From NCBI GenBank assembly GCA_051294375.1, contig CM119267.1, positions 26,241,293 through 26,305,292 of the forward strand: 64,000 nt of DNA, read 5' to 3'. Positions 11,021 to 22,400 of the stretch are shown one piece after another (position 1 is the first letter of the stretch; every line of letters begins with the position of its first letter). Below the pieces are notes generated by a model. That model was not told where the DNA came from. It worked only from the letters and a program-made list of their open reading frames with translations, and searched no databases. The translations under genes were made by a program, and so were the position numbers. This DNA comes from Paraspadella gotoi. Its lineage: Eukaryota > Chaetognatha.

Positions 11021-12619
11021 ATGGATCAGGGTTACGAGCGCCGTCTTCTGTTCGGCGCGACGCCAGTCGCCGGCCCGGGGGCCGATTCGGCCGCGAGGCT
11101 CTTCGGTTCCCCACCCGGGCCTTCGGGAACCAACTTCAACGGTTCCCCGATTCCTACCCGTCGGAACCTGACGCCTGTAAATTCGCCTAACAAAGAAAAG
11201 TACGGCGATCGCTACATTCCAACGAGAATGGGAAACAACTGGGAACTGGCCTTTAACTCAGTCAGAGACAGAGAGGCAGCGTCTCCGACGGCGGCGCGCA
11301 AAGCTCGCGAGATTTCGTCGGACGCGGATCGCAACGGACTCACTTACAATCTCCTTTTAAAGAACGAGCTCTTCGGCGCCGGGATCGAAGATCTCAAAGA
11401 GGCAGGAGTCTCCCCCGGCGCCGGCCTCAACTCGGCCGCCAACACCGCCAACGCTGGGGACACCAACGCCGTTGGCTCCGTGGAGAAATCGCGCGCGCCT
11501 TTACAGCAAATGGAGCCGAGGAATCTATTTACTTATCGGGTCAGTCGACGTAGCATCGACTCCAACGACAGTTCTCCCTACTCGCTCTCCCCTGTCGGCC
11601 TTAAATCGCAGAAGCTGCTCAGTTCCCCGCGTAAGGCCACTCGTAAAATATCCAAGATCCCCTTTAAAGTCTTGGACGCCCCGGACCTTCAAGATGACTT
11701 TTACCTGAACCTGGTAGATTGGTCCTCCCAGAACGTCTTAAGCGTAGGGCTTGGGCCCTGCGTCTACCTGTGGAGCGCCTGCACAAGCCAGGTGACGCGT
11801 CTCTGCGACCTGGCGAGCGACAACGACTCCGTCACGTCCGTCGCTTGGAACGAACGCGGCAACCTCGTCGCTGTCGGCACGAACAAAGGTTTTGTTCAAG
11901 TCTGGGACGTCGCCGCCTCTAAGCGCCTCGCCGTTCTCGAGGGTCACTCGGCCCGCGTGGGGGCGTTGGCCTGGAACGCCGATACGCTTTCGACCGCTAG
12001 TCGTGACAGACTAATTCTTCAGCGAGACATTCGTACGCCACCCGTCGTGCCCGAGCGTCGCCTCGTCGGCCATAGGCAAGAAGTCTGTGGCCTTAAGTGG
12101 TCGCCCGATCATCAGCATCTGGCCTCCGGCGGCAATGACAACAAGCTCTTCGTCTGGAATCAAAGCTCGACGCAACCCGTACAAACCTACGTGGAACACG
12201 TCGCCGCCGTCAAAGCCATCTCGTGGTCGCCTCATCAGCATGGTCTGCTCGCCTCGGGTGGCGGAACGGCCGACCGTTGTATCCGCTTTTGGAACACTTT
12301 GACGGGGCAACCCTTGCAATGCGTCGACACTGGCTCACAAGTGTGTAACTTGGCTTGGTCCAAACACGCAAACGAATTAGTCAGCACTCATGGGTACAGC
12401 CAAAACCAAATTCTCGTGTGGAAGTACCCAGCCCTCGTTCAAGTGGCCAAGTTGACCGGCCACTCCTACCGCGTCCTTTATCTGGCCGTCTCTCCCGACG
12501 GCGAAGCCATCGTCACAGGCGCCGGCGATGAAACCCTTCGCTTCTGGAACGTCTTTTCCAAGTGCCGCTCCACCAAGGAGAGCAAATCGGTTCTCAACCT
12601 TTTTACGCGCATCAGATGA
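11021..12619 (+). CDS. FZR1: Fizzy-related/Cdh1, WD40 co-activator of the anaphase-promoting complex
   Basis: A 532-residue protein on one exon. It activates APC/C in late mitosis and G1 by recruiting D-box and KEN-box substrates for ubiquitination. ATG at 11021 gives MDQGYERR, matching the conserved FZR1 N-terminus; the frame is open for seven codons upstream, but the family match fixes this start. Seen in order: C-box DRYIPTR (about residue 64), GLTYNLLLKNELFGAGIE (about 107), SPYSLSPV and RKISKIPFKVLDAPDLQDDF just before the propeller, seven WD40 repeats (about 220-510, e.g. RDIRTPP, SGGGTADRCIRFWN, WKYP), and the C-terminal Ile-Arg tail (FTRIR) that binds APC3. Length is close to the usual ~490-500, the extra lying in a Gly/Pro-rich N-terminal insert. 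Absence of introns is unusual for an animal FZR1 and could mean a retrocopy or intron loss, but the ORF is intact. Confidence 0.97.
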   Translation: MDQGYERRLLFGATPVAGPGADSAARLFGSPPGPSGTNFNGSPIPTRRNLTPVNSPNKEKYGDRYIPTRMGNNWELAFNSVRDREAASPTAARKAREISSDADRNGLTYNLLLKNELFGAGIEDLKEAGVSPGAGLNSAANTANAGDTNAVGSVEKSRAPLQQMEPRNLFTYRVSRRSIDSNDSSPYSLSPVGLKSQKLLSSPRKATRKISKIPFKVLDAPDLQDDFYLNLVDWSSQNVLSVGLGPCVYLWSACTSQVTRLCDLASDNDSVTSVAWNERGNLVAVGTNKGFVQVWDVAASKRLAVLEGHSARVGALAWNADTLSTASRDRLILQRDIRTPPVVPERRLVGHRQEVCGLKWSPDHQHLASGGNDNKLFVWNQSSTQPVQTYVEHVAAVKAISWSPHQHGLLASGGGTADRCIRFWNTLTGQPLQCVDTGSQVCNLAWSKHANELVSTHGYSQNQILVWKYPALVQVAKLTGHSYRVLYLAVSPDGEAIVTGAGDETLRFWNVFSKCRSTKESKSVLNLFTRIR

Positions 12620-13036
12620 TTTAATGCAGAAGTCGTGGCTCGGATCGATCGCTCCAACGCGACATCGCCAACTTTGTGTAATTAGCTTTAGTAACGACGG
12701 TTATTTTCAGTTGGATAAGTTGTCAGGGCAGGATTGCAATTTTTCATCCATTTTCGTTTAAAGAAAGAAAAATAATAATTTGATTTTGATCGTGAGGTTT
12801 ACAGACGTAGTCTCTTCTCTCATGATTACATGGTGACAATTTTACAAGCGCCGGTAGAAAAACCCTGTCATTTGCAAACTCATAAAGATTTTTTCAATGT
12901 TAAATATGAATTAAAAAATAAAAACCCAAAGTATTTATATATGCAAATTTTATCAGAATCGACTTTGAAATGCCTCAGCAATGATAGCAGGAAGATGGAT
13001 TTGAAAATCGTCTCTAATTTTTAAACTCACTTTTTT
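12620..13036. other. 3' flank of FZR1, no gene
   Basis: GC content falls soon after the stop codon. No canonical AATAAA is present within 170 bp; the AAAAATAATAA at 12766-12776 is the nearest polyadenylation-like signal. The segment ATGGTGACAATTTTACAAGCGCCGGTA (12829-12855) recurs inverted at 15927-15953 and, diverged, at 38545, so it is the end of a repeat. Confidence 0.4.
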
Positions 13037-13999
13037 ATCGTCGCAATCGCTTTGCGTTTGCGACGATATTGCTTTGGTTTTGCTCATTAGTGGCGTCGTC
13101 ATCGTCGTTGGCGTTCCAAATTATCGATCGCCTTTTTTATGATTAAATTTGGGTGTATGAAGCTGAAAATTTATATACAGCTTCTCTTCATCGATGTGCT
13201 TAAAATTGAGTCTGGACAGTTATTAAATATGTTTTGTTTACGTTTTATCAAAACAAACAAATTTTCTCTTGCTGCTTCTGCTGGGTGCCTCTGCTGCTGC
13301 CGCTGCTGATTCATCCGAAAACGATTTGGCTTCTCTCTCTCTCATTCTCTCTCTCCGTTTTAATTTTTAAAAAAAATTTGAAAACGATTTGGCTTCTCTC
13401 TCTCTCTCCGTTTTAATTTTTAAAAAAATTTGAATGAGGATTGAACTCTTAAAATTAGGCATCTCATTCGTGCATGTTATCATTTTGCAATCGCGGGTTT
13501 TTAATTCGTTCTTTTTCCTCGTCACTCTCTCTTTATTTTTATTTTTCTTTCTTTCCTTTCTATTCTTTTTTTCCTTTCTATTCTTTCTTTCCTTTCTATT
13601 CTTTCTTTCCTTTCTATTCTTCCTTTTCTTTCTAATCTTTCTTTCCTTTCTATTCTTTTTTTCCTTTCTATTCTCTCTTTCCTTTCTATTCTTTCTTTCC
13701 TTTTTATTTTTTTTTATTTCTATTCTTTCTTTCCTTTCTATTCTTTCTTTCCATTTTATTCTTTTTTTCCTTTCTATTCTTTCTTTCCTTTTTATTCTTT
13801 TTTTCCTTTCTATTCTTTCTTTCCTTTTTATTTTTCTTTCTTTTCTATTTTTCTTTCCTTTCTATTATTTCTTTATATTTATTCTTTTCTTCTTTTTCTT
13901 TCTGTTTATAAATTAATTTTATTTTTTCAAATTTTATTTATTTTTTTTAGTATCAAAATTTGTCGTCAATCCAGATTTTTCTTATGCGATTGCGACGAT
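13037..13999. mobile_element. short-TIR element (ATCGTCGCAATCGC family), copy 1
   Basis: Begins ATCGTCGCAATCGC and ends GCGATTGCGACGAT, followed by CTTATGCTTTTAAGATTT. Conserved landmarks in order are GATTAAATTTGGGTGTATGAAGC, CAAAACAAACAAATTTTCTC, a CTGCTGCTGCC/CT tract, a long pyrimidine minisatellite (TTTCTTTCCTTTCTATTC units, 13510-13890) and AGTATCAAAATTTGTCGTCAATCCAGA. Copies occur at 44810-45492 and 51752-60334 (split), with partial copies at 60641-60746 and 22905-23025. It has no coding capacity; the 160-residue ORF inside is the pyrimidine tract. Confidence 0.8.
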
Positions 14000-14190
14000 A
14001 CTTATGCTTTTAAGATTTATTAGATTTAATTTTTTTCTCTTACTTTCAGTAAGTTTTCTGAAAAAAATTAAAATAAAATAATATTAATATTATTATTTTC
14101 TGAAAGCCCTTTCAAATCTAAAGAGAATGACGTACTTACTACGAATACTGTAATATAAAATTTAACTGACCCAGCTTTAATTTAAGATAC

Positions 14191-14275
14191 TTAGGAAAAA
14201 CAGTTTTAAATTGTGGCAACGAATTTTTTGACAAAAAAAAAATTCGTTGCCACAATTAAAAACTGTTTTTCCTAA
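14191..14275. repeat. near-perfect 85 bp palindrome
   Basis: TTAGGAAAAACAGTTTTAAATTGTGG.. is mirrored by ..CCACAATTAAAAACTGTTTTTCCTAA around a short A-rich loop. Arms of about 35-40 bp would form a stable hairpin. It lies between known repeats and may be a tiny foldback element. Confidence 0.8.
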
Positions 14276-14352
14276 ATCCTAAAACAACGAAATCGAAAGT
14301 CTATACATAATGTCTACAAATTAAGATACTCAAAAACGAGACATCTTTTTAA

Positions 14353-15412
14353 GAGGAAGGGTCATTCAGCATAACAATGCGTAATCATTTATGTATTAGA
14401 GCTAATACATCGAGAAATACATTATAGCCATCAGTAATCACAAAAAAATAAGTTTTTATTTATATATAAACATTCTGTTTTCAATAATTTTTTTTAAATC
14501 GGTAAATAACAAAATTGTCAAGTTAAATCGGTAAGCATATTTTTTAAAGATTTGTTTTTCAATCTGATTATTAAAAAATTCTAGGTAAGAAGTTAAAACA
14601 CAGTAAAGGGATATTTAGAAGAGGAGAATTAAACAATTAATCTTGTTACTCTGTCGGTTTTCCAGTCATGAACAAAATCTTCAGTTAAAAAGATGGTAAT
14701 GTGGACGCAACAAGAATTTTGAGCTACAATGAATTTACACTGAATTTGAGGTTCAGCCTAAACGACTAAATAATATGATTAAAATTTGATTAGCAATCTT
14801 AAAAACAATTTATCCATGGTATAATCCTTTCTTTCGTTGTTTTTGAGAGAATTACAAAGTTTTTGATTTAATTTGTACAACGATTTTATTTTTTATCTTA
14901 GCAGACATGTTTCGGCTCACAAATTCGAGCCTTCATCAGCGCTTTTTTACAGTTAAGATAAAAAATAAAATCGTTGTACAAATTAAATCAAAAACTTTGT
15001 AAAACAATTGTAAAAATGTAATAGAGAGACATTTTGATAAACGCGTTCCAGTTAGGAAGAATTCAGGGTTAAAGTTTAAAAATGTTTAATTTTCAAGGAT
15101 ACAAGTTGAAATTCAAAAATGTTTAATTTTCAAGGATACAAGTTGAAATTTAAAAATGTCTCTCTATTACATTTTTCGAATTCACTAATTGAAAATTGAT
15201 GAAAAATATCAGATGGATTGGCTTTTTCGTTTGACCTGTAACTCTTCAGATAGGTTCTTTTATTTTATATTATAATTAAAACCGATATAAAATGGTGAAG
15301 AATGTATCAAATGTTTAATGTGAATACATTTTGGGAATCGCCAGAAGCTCAGCTTTTTGAATCTGTACTCTCTTTTGGCCTATTTTTAAGTTGAATTGAA
15401 TGACCCTTTTTC
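14353..15412. mobile_element. TTAA-flanked TIR element, copy 1
   Basis: Flanked by TTAA at 14349-14352 and 15413-15416. Inverted ends are GAGGAAGGGTCATTCA and TGAATGACCCTTTTTC, and a second copy with the same structure lies at 40505-41842. TTAA duplication points to the piggyBac or Kolobok type of DNA transposon; no transposase is present. The interior contains a 45-bp direct duplication (GTTTAATTTTCAAGGATACAAGTTGAAATT) and a nested hairpin at 14854-15002. Confidence 0.8.
14854..15002 (-). mobile_element. foldback insertion with Penelope-type stem motif
   Basis: Inverted arms (ACAAAGTTTTTGATTTAATTTGTACAACG.. and complement) of about 48 bp surround a 50 bp loop. Read on minus, the loop is GCTGATGAAGGCTCG..GAGCCGAAACATGTC, the same motif as at 2013, 20893, 39915, 26149 and 32085. 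The insertion is absent from the sister TTAA element at 40505-41842, so it arrived after that family dispersed. Confidence 0.65.
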
Positions 15413-15416
15413 TTAA

Positions 15417-16403
15417 ATTTAAATATATGATTTTTATCAAATTGTGATTGGCTATCTTAAATCCTTTTTTCTCAGGCTCTTTTATGAATATATATAAATA
15501 ATAATATTTTATGTTATAATAATTTAAACATGTAATATATTTTGAAAAAAGATTTAAATTTTTAAATAATTCACTTTTGACACTTTTAATTGAACCAAGG
15601 CTGTGCAGCTTACTTTTTATGTTAGAGCTTTCGTAAGTATATCATTCTCTTCTTATTTTAAGAGCTTTCTGGGGTATTATATTGTTAATATTTTAATAAA
15701 TACTTTGTTTAAAAAACTGCTAAAAAGTTTTAAAAAAAAGAATTTAATTTAAAAACAGTGAGTTGGAAAATGAAACCCGATTTGAAAAGCCAACTTTCTC
15801 TACTCATTATCAGGGCATATCTTAACTGATCAATATAAAATTTTAACACATAAATGGTTTTAGTATTTTATACTTCACTAATTTTTAAAATCAATGAAAT
15901 AACCACTGGTTTACAAATGTATTTCTACCGGCGCTTGTAAAATTGTCACCATGTATCTTGTAACCCGGCTCTAGGCAACGTGGATGATTTTGGGTTGATA
16001 AGCATTTTTAGAATTTAGACAACGCGTATTTTCAGTTTCAATCATGTAAGTTTTTTAATAGTCTTCACATATTTATTTTCAATTTTTTGTCCGTTTTTTT
16101 AATAGCCTATCTACAGCTTTTGCTTGAACTCTGTTTGACATCAGGAAATTCTCCTTTTTTTAAAAAACCTTTCTCGATCCTAACTTATTTTCAGCTTTTT
16201 TTGTTTTTTTTTTGTCAAATAAAAATACAAATTTTCACTATTTTTCATCAGCGACTCTCTCGTTCATCATGTGCTATAAATCTTCCACTATCGAAACTTC
16301 TAATCATTCCTTGCAAAATGTCGTCGAAATAAAACGTATCCAAAAAAAAAAGGAAAAGTAAATAACTCGTCCACTGAGGATTTGTTCACATGTTATCCTT
16401 GTG
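15417..16403. other. AT-rich DNA upstream of the CRAL-TRIO gene
   Basis: No ORF or exon can be supported. At 15927-15953 there is an inverted copy of the ATGGTGACAATTTTACAAGCGCCGGTA repeat end found at 12829, so the region 12829-15953 is bounded by a pair of inverted repeats. The core promoter of the following gene is not recognisable. Confidence 0.4.
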
Positions 16404-19400
16404 ATGGCGTCTTCGAGTACGAGTTCTTACGGACTTCCTATGGGGGTTAACCCTGGACTTCCTCCACCTGGCGGCGGCACTGCGAGTGGAGGAATCGTCG
16501 GCGGTGGTGGTGGCGGTGGTGGTGGTGGTGGTCTGTTTAAAAACTGTCTTATGAATCGGTCTATGGGGAGAGACGGATCTTGGCAAGGACGCGTGGACGT
16601 TCTGCTCACAGCCTTCGTCCCTTCTGAATGGGAATTGTCGGAAGAGACGCTGAAGGTAAAACTAAACGAACTCTATTTCCTTTCCATGTTTCCTTTTCTT
16701 CATCCTAATCTCCTTCTTTCCCTTTTCCATTGGAGGTGGCGAAAGACGAACTGCACGAGGATCCCGAAACGCGGGGCGACTACGTGGAGACGGTGCAGGA
16801 GATGAGGATCTCGCGACCCGACCTCGACTTTCTCCGCACGGACGAGGCCTTCGTCCTCCGCTTCCTTCGAGCGCGCAAGTTTTGTCACATGGAAGCCTTC
16901 CAACTTTTCGCCCGCTACTTTGAATTTCGCCAACGAAATCCCGCCATTTTTAAAAACTTTTCCGCGTCGGAGCCGGACATCAGGGACGCCCTCTTCGACG
17001 GGTTTCCGGGCGTTCTTCCGCATCGAGACCATTTCGGCAGAGTCATCCTCACGATGTTCACCTCCAATTGGGATGAGAGCCATTACTCTTTGATATCCAT
17101 TTACCGCGCGGTGCTTCTCACTTTAGAAAAGTTGATAGAGGTAATTAAGACTATGGATCCTTTTCTTCTTGTTTTAAAAAAATAATTATAGGATGGCAAC
17201 AGCCGGGTTGCCTGTAATGGCCATTGGGATGGGGCATCTCACTGTTGGCTTTGGGGGCTTCCGACCCTCAGTGACGCCTCCAGTCACTGGCGCGGTTACC
17301 CTAGGACGATCTCGCTTTGCCAACGCAGAGGGAAGTCGTTAGGACTGTGGATGGAACACTACGCCTGGGATAGTGTGTTCCCCCTCTGAGCCAATGGATT
17401 TGGCTGACGGATGGTGGACGTGAGGCGGTGTGAATATACCACCACAATAGTTAATTTTTATGAGTAACATTTTAATGAAATGAATATTGATTAATTCCGA
17501 TTAGAATTTCTTACTCTCGTGTCTCGAACCGTCTCAGGTTCCGGAGACGCAAATCCACGGTTTCGTCATGATCGTGGACTGGACGGAATTCTCCTTCAAG
17601 CAATCCACCAAACTCAGTCCTAAAATGATGAAGCTGATCGTGGAGGGACTGCAAGTCAGTGTTTCAGTCTATTCTGCGATTCGTTTCAATTCGAGCAAAC
17701 TGAGAAAGAAAATCCTGATTTGAGTTTTTCCTTGATTCTTCAGGATTGTTTTCCCGCGAGATTCGGTGGAATCCACTTCATTAATCAACCCTGGTACGTC
17801 GAGGCTGCCTTCAAGATGGTGCGTCCCTTTCTTAAGGAGAAAAACAGAGAAAGAATATTCATGCATGGCAACAATCTTACGGGTCTCCACCATCAGATTC
17901 ACAAGTAAAGTCACACGGGAGAGGTGAAACATATACCCCGTGTCCGTTCGCGAGTGACATCAAAAAAATACATGTATTTACTATCTAGGAAAAAAGTTAG
18001 AAACATTTTTAATTGAGGATATCTACTTGAAAACTTGTTCGATTTTTAAAAAATCAGGATGTTTCAGATTCTACACTAAATTTCCTTTCAGTTGCTTCCT
18101 TCCATTTTTTCGTAGATCCAACCGTATAGAAGTTAGAGGCAAAATAAGATTGCTACCTCAAGTGAAAAATGGCGGAAAAAATATTAATAATTATAATTCA
18201 TAAGTATATCATTAGTTGGAAAACTACTGGACGTTTTTTATGTATAGGTTTCATTTCGTGTTTAATTCATTTACTATTAAAAGTTAAATTTTTTATCTAA
18301 CACAGTAAAATTGGCAAAAAAAGACCATTATAGGCGTCTTCTTGATTGAATTTTAAAAAAATTTTACATCATAAGAAATTCCTATTAAGGGTCTAATCAA
18401 TGGCGTATCTGAATTATTGTAATGTTGTTATTTTTTTAATTGTAAATCTTAAGTTTTCTTTATACAATTTGTTCAATTAGAAAAAAATGCTGTCCTGAGC
18501 ATGTTCTTGACCGTTTTGAATAATTATTTTATATCTTAAGGATTCCCAGATAATTCTTAATTTAATGGCGTAAATAAATTTTAATAATTTTAAGTAATTA
18601 ATGAGTAATTAATTTATGATAATTTTCTTTTTTAAAAGATTCAGTTTTTTACTGAAAATAAAATTTGATGACCATTAAAGAAAGGTTGTTTTACATAAGT
18701 AAATAACAAATTAATTTTATGAAATTAATATATAATAAACGTCCAGTACTATGCTATAGAATAATGAAAGAAAATTTAACACTCGCGAACGGACATAGGG
18801 TATAAAACAAAAAATATAAAAACTAGAATTATATGTTATTATCTTGAAAGAGAGATGGAGGCCTAAACCCACCATAGCCTGTCCAAAGTCAGAGTCAGGA
18901 TTAGATTCAATTTTGACCGGGAGAAATGTTCGTAGACCTCAACGGAGCACGTCTATCGATTCGTCTTTTCATGGGCTATCTTTTGGTATTAGTTTCAAAA
19001 GAAAAAAAAATTATCCTAGGGTGTTACAGAAGCGTCAAAGTGCCACGAGCGTCAATTATTAGATTTTTAATAAAATTATTTGTGTTAAATGATAGAAACC
19101 AGTTGTAATTGTAATTTTTTATAAATTTTATTAACATAATTTGTGCAGAATTATTATACTTAACTTAACTTTAAATCCTAAACCATAATTGATCCTCGAA
19201 AAAATTAGTATAGAAAATATTCAGTTTAAGTAACACTTCCGGTCCAGCAGCGTTAAAAACGCTGCTGGACCGGAAGTGTTACCCAAACTGAATATTTTCT
19301 ATACTAATTTTTTCGAGGATCAATTATATTCATTTATTTTTTTATTCAGCCTCAAAAAACAATAAAAGCAATAAAAATATACATTTATTAACATATTTTT

Positions 19401-22400
19401 GTATTTAAAGTCATTTTATTTCGTAGTTTTTTGGTGCTCTCTGTAAACTTTTCAATACCTTGCAGCATCTCGTCATGCTGCTTTTGGTCATAGGTAAATT
19501 CACCATAAAATTCAGCCACAACTAAGTGCTCTCATCATTTAAATTAGAGAATCCATTGAAAACAAAACAAAAACTGTAGTCAAATTCGTCTTTAGGGCTA
19601 TTCTGCGTAGGTTTGGTAAAAAAAGGGAAATTTATAAAAAAATGAATTTTTTTGAATTTAAAAAAATTATGTATAACAAATAAAATATAGTGGGCATTGC
19701 CAAGTTTCACGCCATATCGATATCAATCCTTGAAAAGATTAATAAATCATTTGTGCAGAATTATTATACTTAACTTCCCCTTCAAATGTAGCAACTCAGT
19801 CCCTTTCTCTGTGGGCCGAGTGTCCACCAAAACGACGGCTACAGGAGGAAGGAGAGGAGTCCACCACTCCTGTCGCAAAAGCGGCAAGAACGGACAACCG
19901 CCCACCTCGTCAGCAGGCGAGACGAGGGCAGTCGGAAGGCGTAACAGGCCAGAGAGACATAAGAGTGGCATTAGGAATTCTTCCACAAGGCGAAATCCCC
20001 GACCCATCCATCGTCAGCTCAGTAGCCCTCTCCTCTCAACCAATGACGCGCTCATGACCCAGCCTATCAGCCCCGTCCCCCATTTGCTCTACCAAGGGGG
20101 GCCAACTCATTTTGAGCTCTTTCTTAATTCTTACATTTCTCTTTTCTCTTTAACTTATCTATCCCTAATCAAATGCACATTTCAAATTTCACATTCTTCT
20201 TTTCACTTAATTTATTACTATTAGTTAATTGTTAAAAACCACTATTGTAAAGAATAGTCGTACGTTTACTGAATAGCTGTATTGCACTGCATAGTCGTAC
20301 TAGCGCTGCTTACGGCGTCGTCGATATTTGTTTATTTGAGTTGCCTAGTTACTGAAATCTTCACTACCGTTTTTGAGGCGCAGTAAGACGATTCGACGTT
20401 ACGAGTTTTTGAAACAAGATTATTTTGAGGAAAAACGTAAAAATCCCTAACTGCCCAAAATGTAAGATGAAATTGTAAAATGTAATTCGACATTGTATTT
20501 GATAAATAATATTTCTGCAGAGTTTGAACACTTCACTTCGCCTTCACTTCACATCCTACAATAAACTACTCTTCGTTGAAACTCACGGGCATTTTAACAT
20601 TTAGACAGATTTTTTGATAGGCTTTTGTAGTGGAAATTCGATTTCATAACTATTCAGTTTTAAAAACTTTATATCATTGTTGTACATTGCACTAATGTCT
20701 CTCTCTCTCTCTCAATTGACCATTTTCACTTCTTCTTCACAACTCACTCATTCTGCCCTTAACTTCAACCTGTCCTCACCTCTGACCACCATTCTTTCTT
20801 ACCACTTTGTTGGAAAACTTTTCTCTCTCTCTCTCTCTCTCACACTCTTCTTTAACACAAAAATTTTCACAATATTTAAAACTGATATTTGCTGATGAAG
20901 ACTTGTACAAAAGTCGAAACATGTCCATTGAATAAAATAAATCGTTGTAGTAAAAACTTTTTCGTCTCTTCTACTAAAAAATTAATTTTAAAAGAGCCAA
21001 AATTTATTTAAACTTGTTTTTAACCTATGTGAATTATGGTATTTACTGAACTGGTGTTGTAAGTAAAAGCAATTCAGAAAAGCAGAGTATCCTCCGGTAG
21101 ATATGCAATTCAGCGAATCATTTGGTTTAATCAAATTCTAGACAAAAACTTCCGGTTATTATTATAAATATTTAAAAACAAATGATAAAAAAGCAATATT
21201 ATAAATAGCTTCAGCATGTCATTTTCTAGTTCTAAATATGTTTCCAACTATGTTTTTATATAAATAAAAAAAAATTACCGACTTAGTCATGAAATTATGT
21301 TTTTGGCGCCAGTCACGTGACTTTAACGCTTTTGTAACACCCTAGAACATATTTTTAAACACTTAAAAACTACACCAATAGATAGCCCATAAAAAGACGA
21401 ATCGATAGACGTGCTCCGTTGTGGTCTACGAACATTTCTCCCGGTCAAAATTGAATCTAGTCCAGATATTGTAGCTTATTTATAAAATATATACAGAAGG
21501 CTTCATATTATAAAATGTGGTACCCCTTTTTTGTGACCAGAACACGTTCTGAGAAAACTACTGAAAAGAATTTAATGAAATTTTGCTTGCGGAGTACCAG
21601 TATTGATACAAATGGAACTATCGAGGCGAATTTTTACATTCCACCTCTAAGCTGAGATAAGGGGCCCTGAAGGGGCAGCCCCTGAGGGGCACAAAGGGTC
21701 AAAAAATTTTTTCAACACTTTTTTTATTATTTTTGTTTTGAACAGTTGAACGTACGTTACTCTTCACAAAAACATATTTATTACCTCAAAAATATTTATT
21801 TACCTTAATTGTTAGCTTCAGTGACATCAGCAGTTAAAGTCAGATTTGGAATAATTTGGGAAAATTGGAAGTAAAACGATGAACCATGCATCTTCAACCA
21901 TGCTTAATTATTGCAAATTTATCAATTTTAGTTCTAAAATGTTTTTTTTCTTATGTTTAAAACATCAATGCACCTGATGCTACTAAAGAATTTTGAAAAA
22001 TGAAAAAAAATTTTTAGCATTTTTGGGCCCCAGGGGTCCACCCCAGGGCCCTGTATCTCTTGTCAGGTTGAATATCAAAATTCGCCTCGATAGTTCCATA
22101 TAGTATTAGCACTCTAAATGTAAAATTTCATTAAATTCGCGAGTTGGTTGAGTTTTCTGGTCACAAAAAGGGGTACTACATTTTATAATATGAAGCCTTC
22201 TGTAGATTTTTTGTTTTTATGTTGTGGTTGTACCAATTTCAAGGTATTAGTACTTCTGCCCTCTCTACGAGAGACATTCCAGCGGAGTTGGGCGATCAGC
22301 GGCTCCCACAACATGCCTCGTGGCGCAGCAGCTCATGGGCGACGATTCCAGTTTCGCCTTTAGCGACAAACATATTTGGGCGAGAGAGGGCGCATCGCCT

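Larger units (their letters stand above)
18902..21459 (-). mobile_element. TIR element with decayed minus-strand gene (EMLQGIE family), copy 1
   Basis: Left end TAGATTCAATTTTGACCGGGAG and right end CTCCCGGTCAAAATTGAATCTA are inverted repeats of about 130 bp or more that also include ATCGATTCGTC and GGGTGTTACA. A remnant on minus at about 19520-19420 reads [17 protein letters not shown], homologous to the one in copy 2 (23120-26117). Inside are a long palindrome (19185-19327), a 27-bp direct repeat (TTTGTGCAGAATTATTATAC at 19139 and 19749) and a Penelope-type solo repeat (20700-20960). Confidence 0.65.

Noticed and set aside
13434-13916. 160-codon Phe/Leu/Ser ORF (and 59867-60274)
   Set aside because: Translation of the pyrimidine minisatellite common to copies of the ATCGTCGCAATCGC element.
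19697-20224. 175-codon plus ORF and overlapping minus ORF at 19747-20007
   Set aside because: Lies within a repeat element, no recognisable domain on either strand; possibly retroelement debris but unsupported.
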